64,000 nucleotides of DNA, from positions 310,001-374,000 of the forward strand of contig NZ_RQHS01000005.1 of NCBI RefSeq assembly GCF_004770895.1. The letters are read 5' to 3'. Of the stretch, positions 63,962 through 64,000 are shown one piece after another. The translations under genes and the position numbers were made by a program. The DNA is from Leptospira dzoumogneensis (GTDB lineage Bacteria > Spirochaetota > Leptospiria > Leptospirales > Leptospiraceae). Each line of letters begins with the position of its first letter. Positions within the stretch are counted from its first letter, which is position 1. The notes under the pieces were generated by a model that was not told the DNA's origin, did no database searches, and worked only from the letters and a program-made list of their open reading frames with translations.

Positions 63962-64000
63962 ATAGGATCCCCGATTAATTCTCGGAAGATTCCATTTTAT

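Overview
The window looks like a chromosomal segment of a Leptospira species. The strongest pointers are a 1933-residue lipoprotein that matches LigB in its lipoprotein N-terminus, twelve bacterial Ig-like domains and long C-terminal region; a vitamin K-dependent carboxylase-like membrane protein, a family known from pathogenic leptospires; a spirochaete/mitochondrial-type EF-G; and lipoproteins with spirochaete-style lipoboxes. Base composition of the core is moderate (roughly mid-40s % GC by eye), which would fit a higher-GC pathogenic or intermediate species better than L. interrogans or L. biflexa. The species cannot be named from sequence alone.

Layout. 0-5 kb: end of a GlmM-type mutase, glmS and an alternative GlmU (amino-sugar nucleotide supply), then an acyl-CoA carboxylase beta subunit. 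5-7 kb: amtB-glnK behind a clear sigma-54 promoter. 7-31 kb: ordinary housekeeping genes in short operons (prmC with tRNA-Arg, a Crp-like regulator with a cyclic-nucleotide-binding/TPR protein, an amidohydrolase, an LysM/degenerate M23 protein, fusA, a TrkH/KtrB transporter, a UbiA prenyltransferase, thioredoxin-fold proteins, a PhaR-type regulator, tRNA-Val, two tandem PF10118 proteins, a fatty acid desaturase, a compact UvrD-like helicase, an SPFH lipoprotein, a DedA protein). 32 kb: a membrane-anchored protein.

33.3-44 kb is an accessory island. It starts with an ArsR regulator and a Cys-rich DUF6428 protein, followed by two ArsR-SRPBCC pairs (the second coupled to a GFA protein) with VOC and DUF2200 genes between them. 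Next comes what I read as a small integron-type gene-cassette array without an integrase (37.75-41.14 kb). Its AT-rich genes all lie on the + strand (DUF3144, a frameshifted membrane protein, an RHH/RelE pair and a VapBC pair) and are separated by about 140-150 bp attC-like sites that keep inverted outer cores and, in two sites, the extra base in the left inner box that is diagnostic of attC. A nucleotidyltransferase-fold protein, a PhnB-like protein and a coiled-coil CHAT protease follow. The CHAT segment is bracketed by a 17-bp perfect direct repeat. A family of short hairpins with a 35-39 bp period (35.35, 37.64-37.75 and 43.74-43.92 kb) lies left of the array and at the right end of the island.

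44-53 kb returns to core genes: monoacylglycerol lipase-like hydrolase, radical SAM protein, GST, PAS-PAS-LuxR regulator, MsrA, a SulP transporter fused to a beta-carbonic anhydrase, an Rnk-like protein, a SET-domain protein and a DUF2179 protein. 53.9-60.8 kb is a four-gene lipoprotein operon headed by the LigB-like gene. The window ends with the vitamin K carboxylase-like gene and dprA.

All assignments are from reading translated sequence and motifs; no database search was possible. Terminators, operators and attC sites were found by eye.
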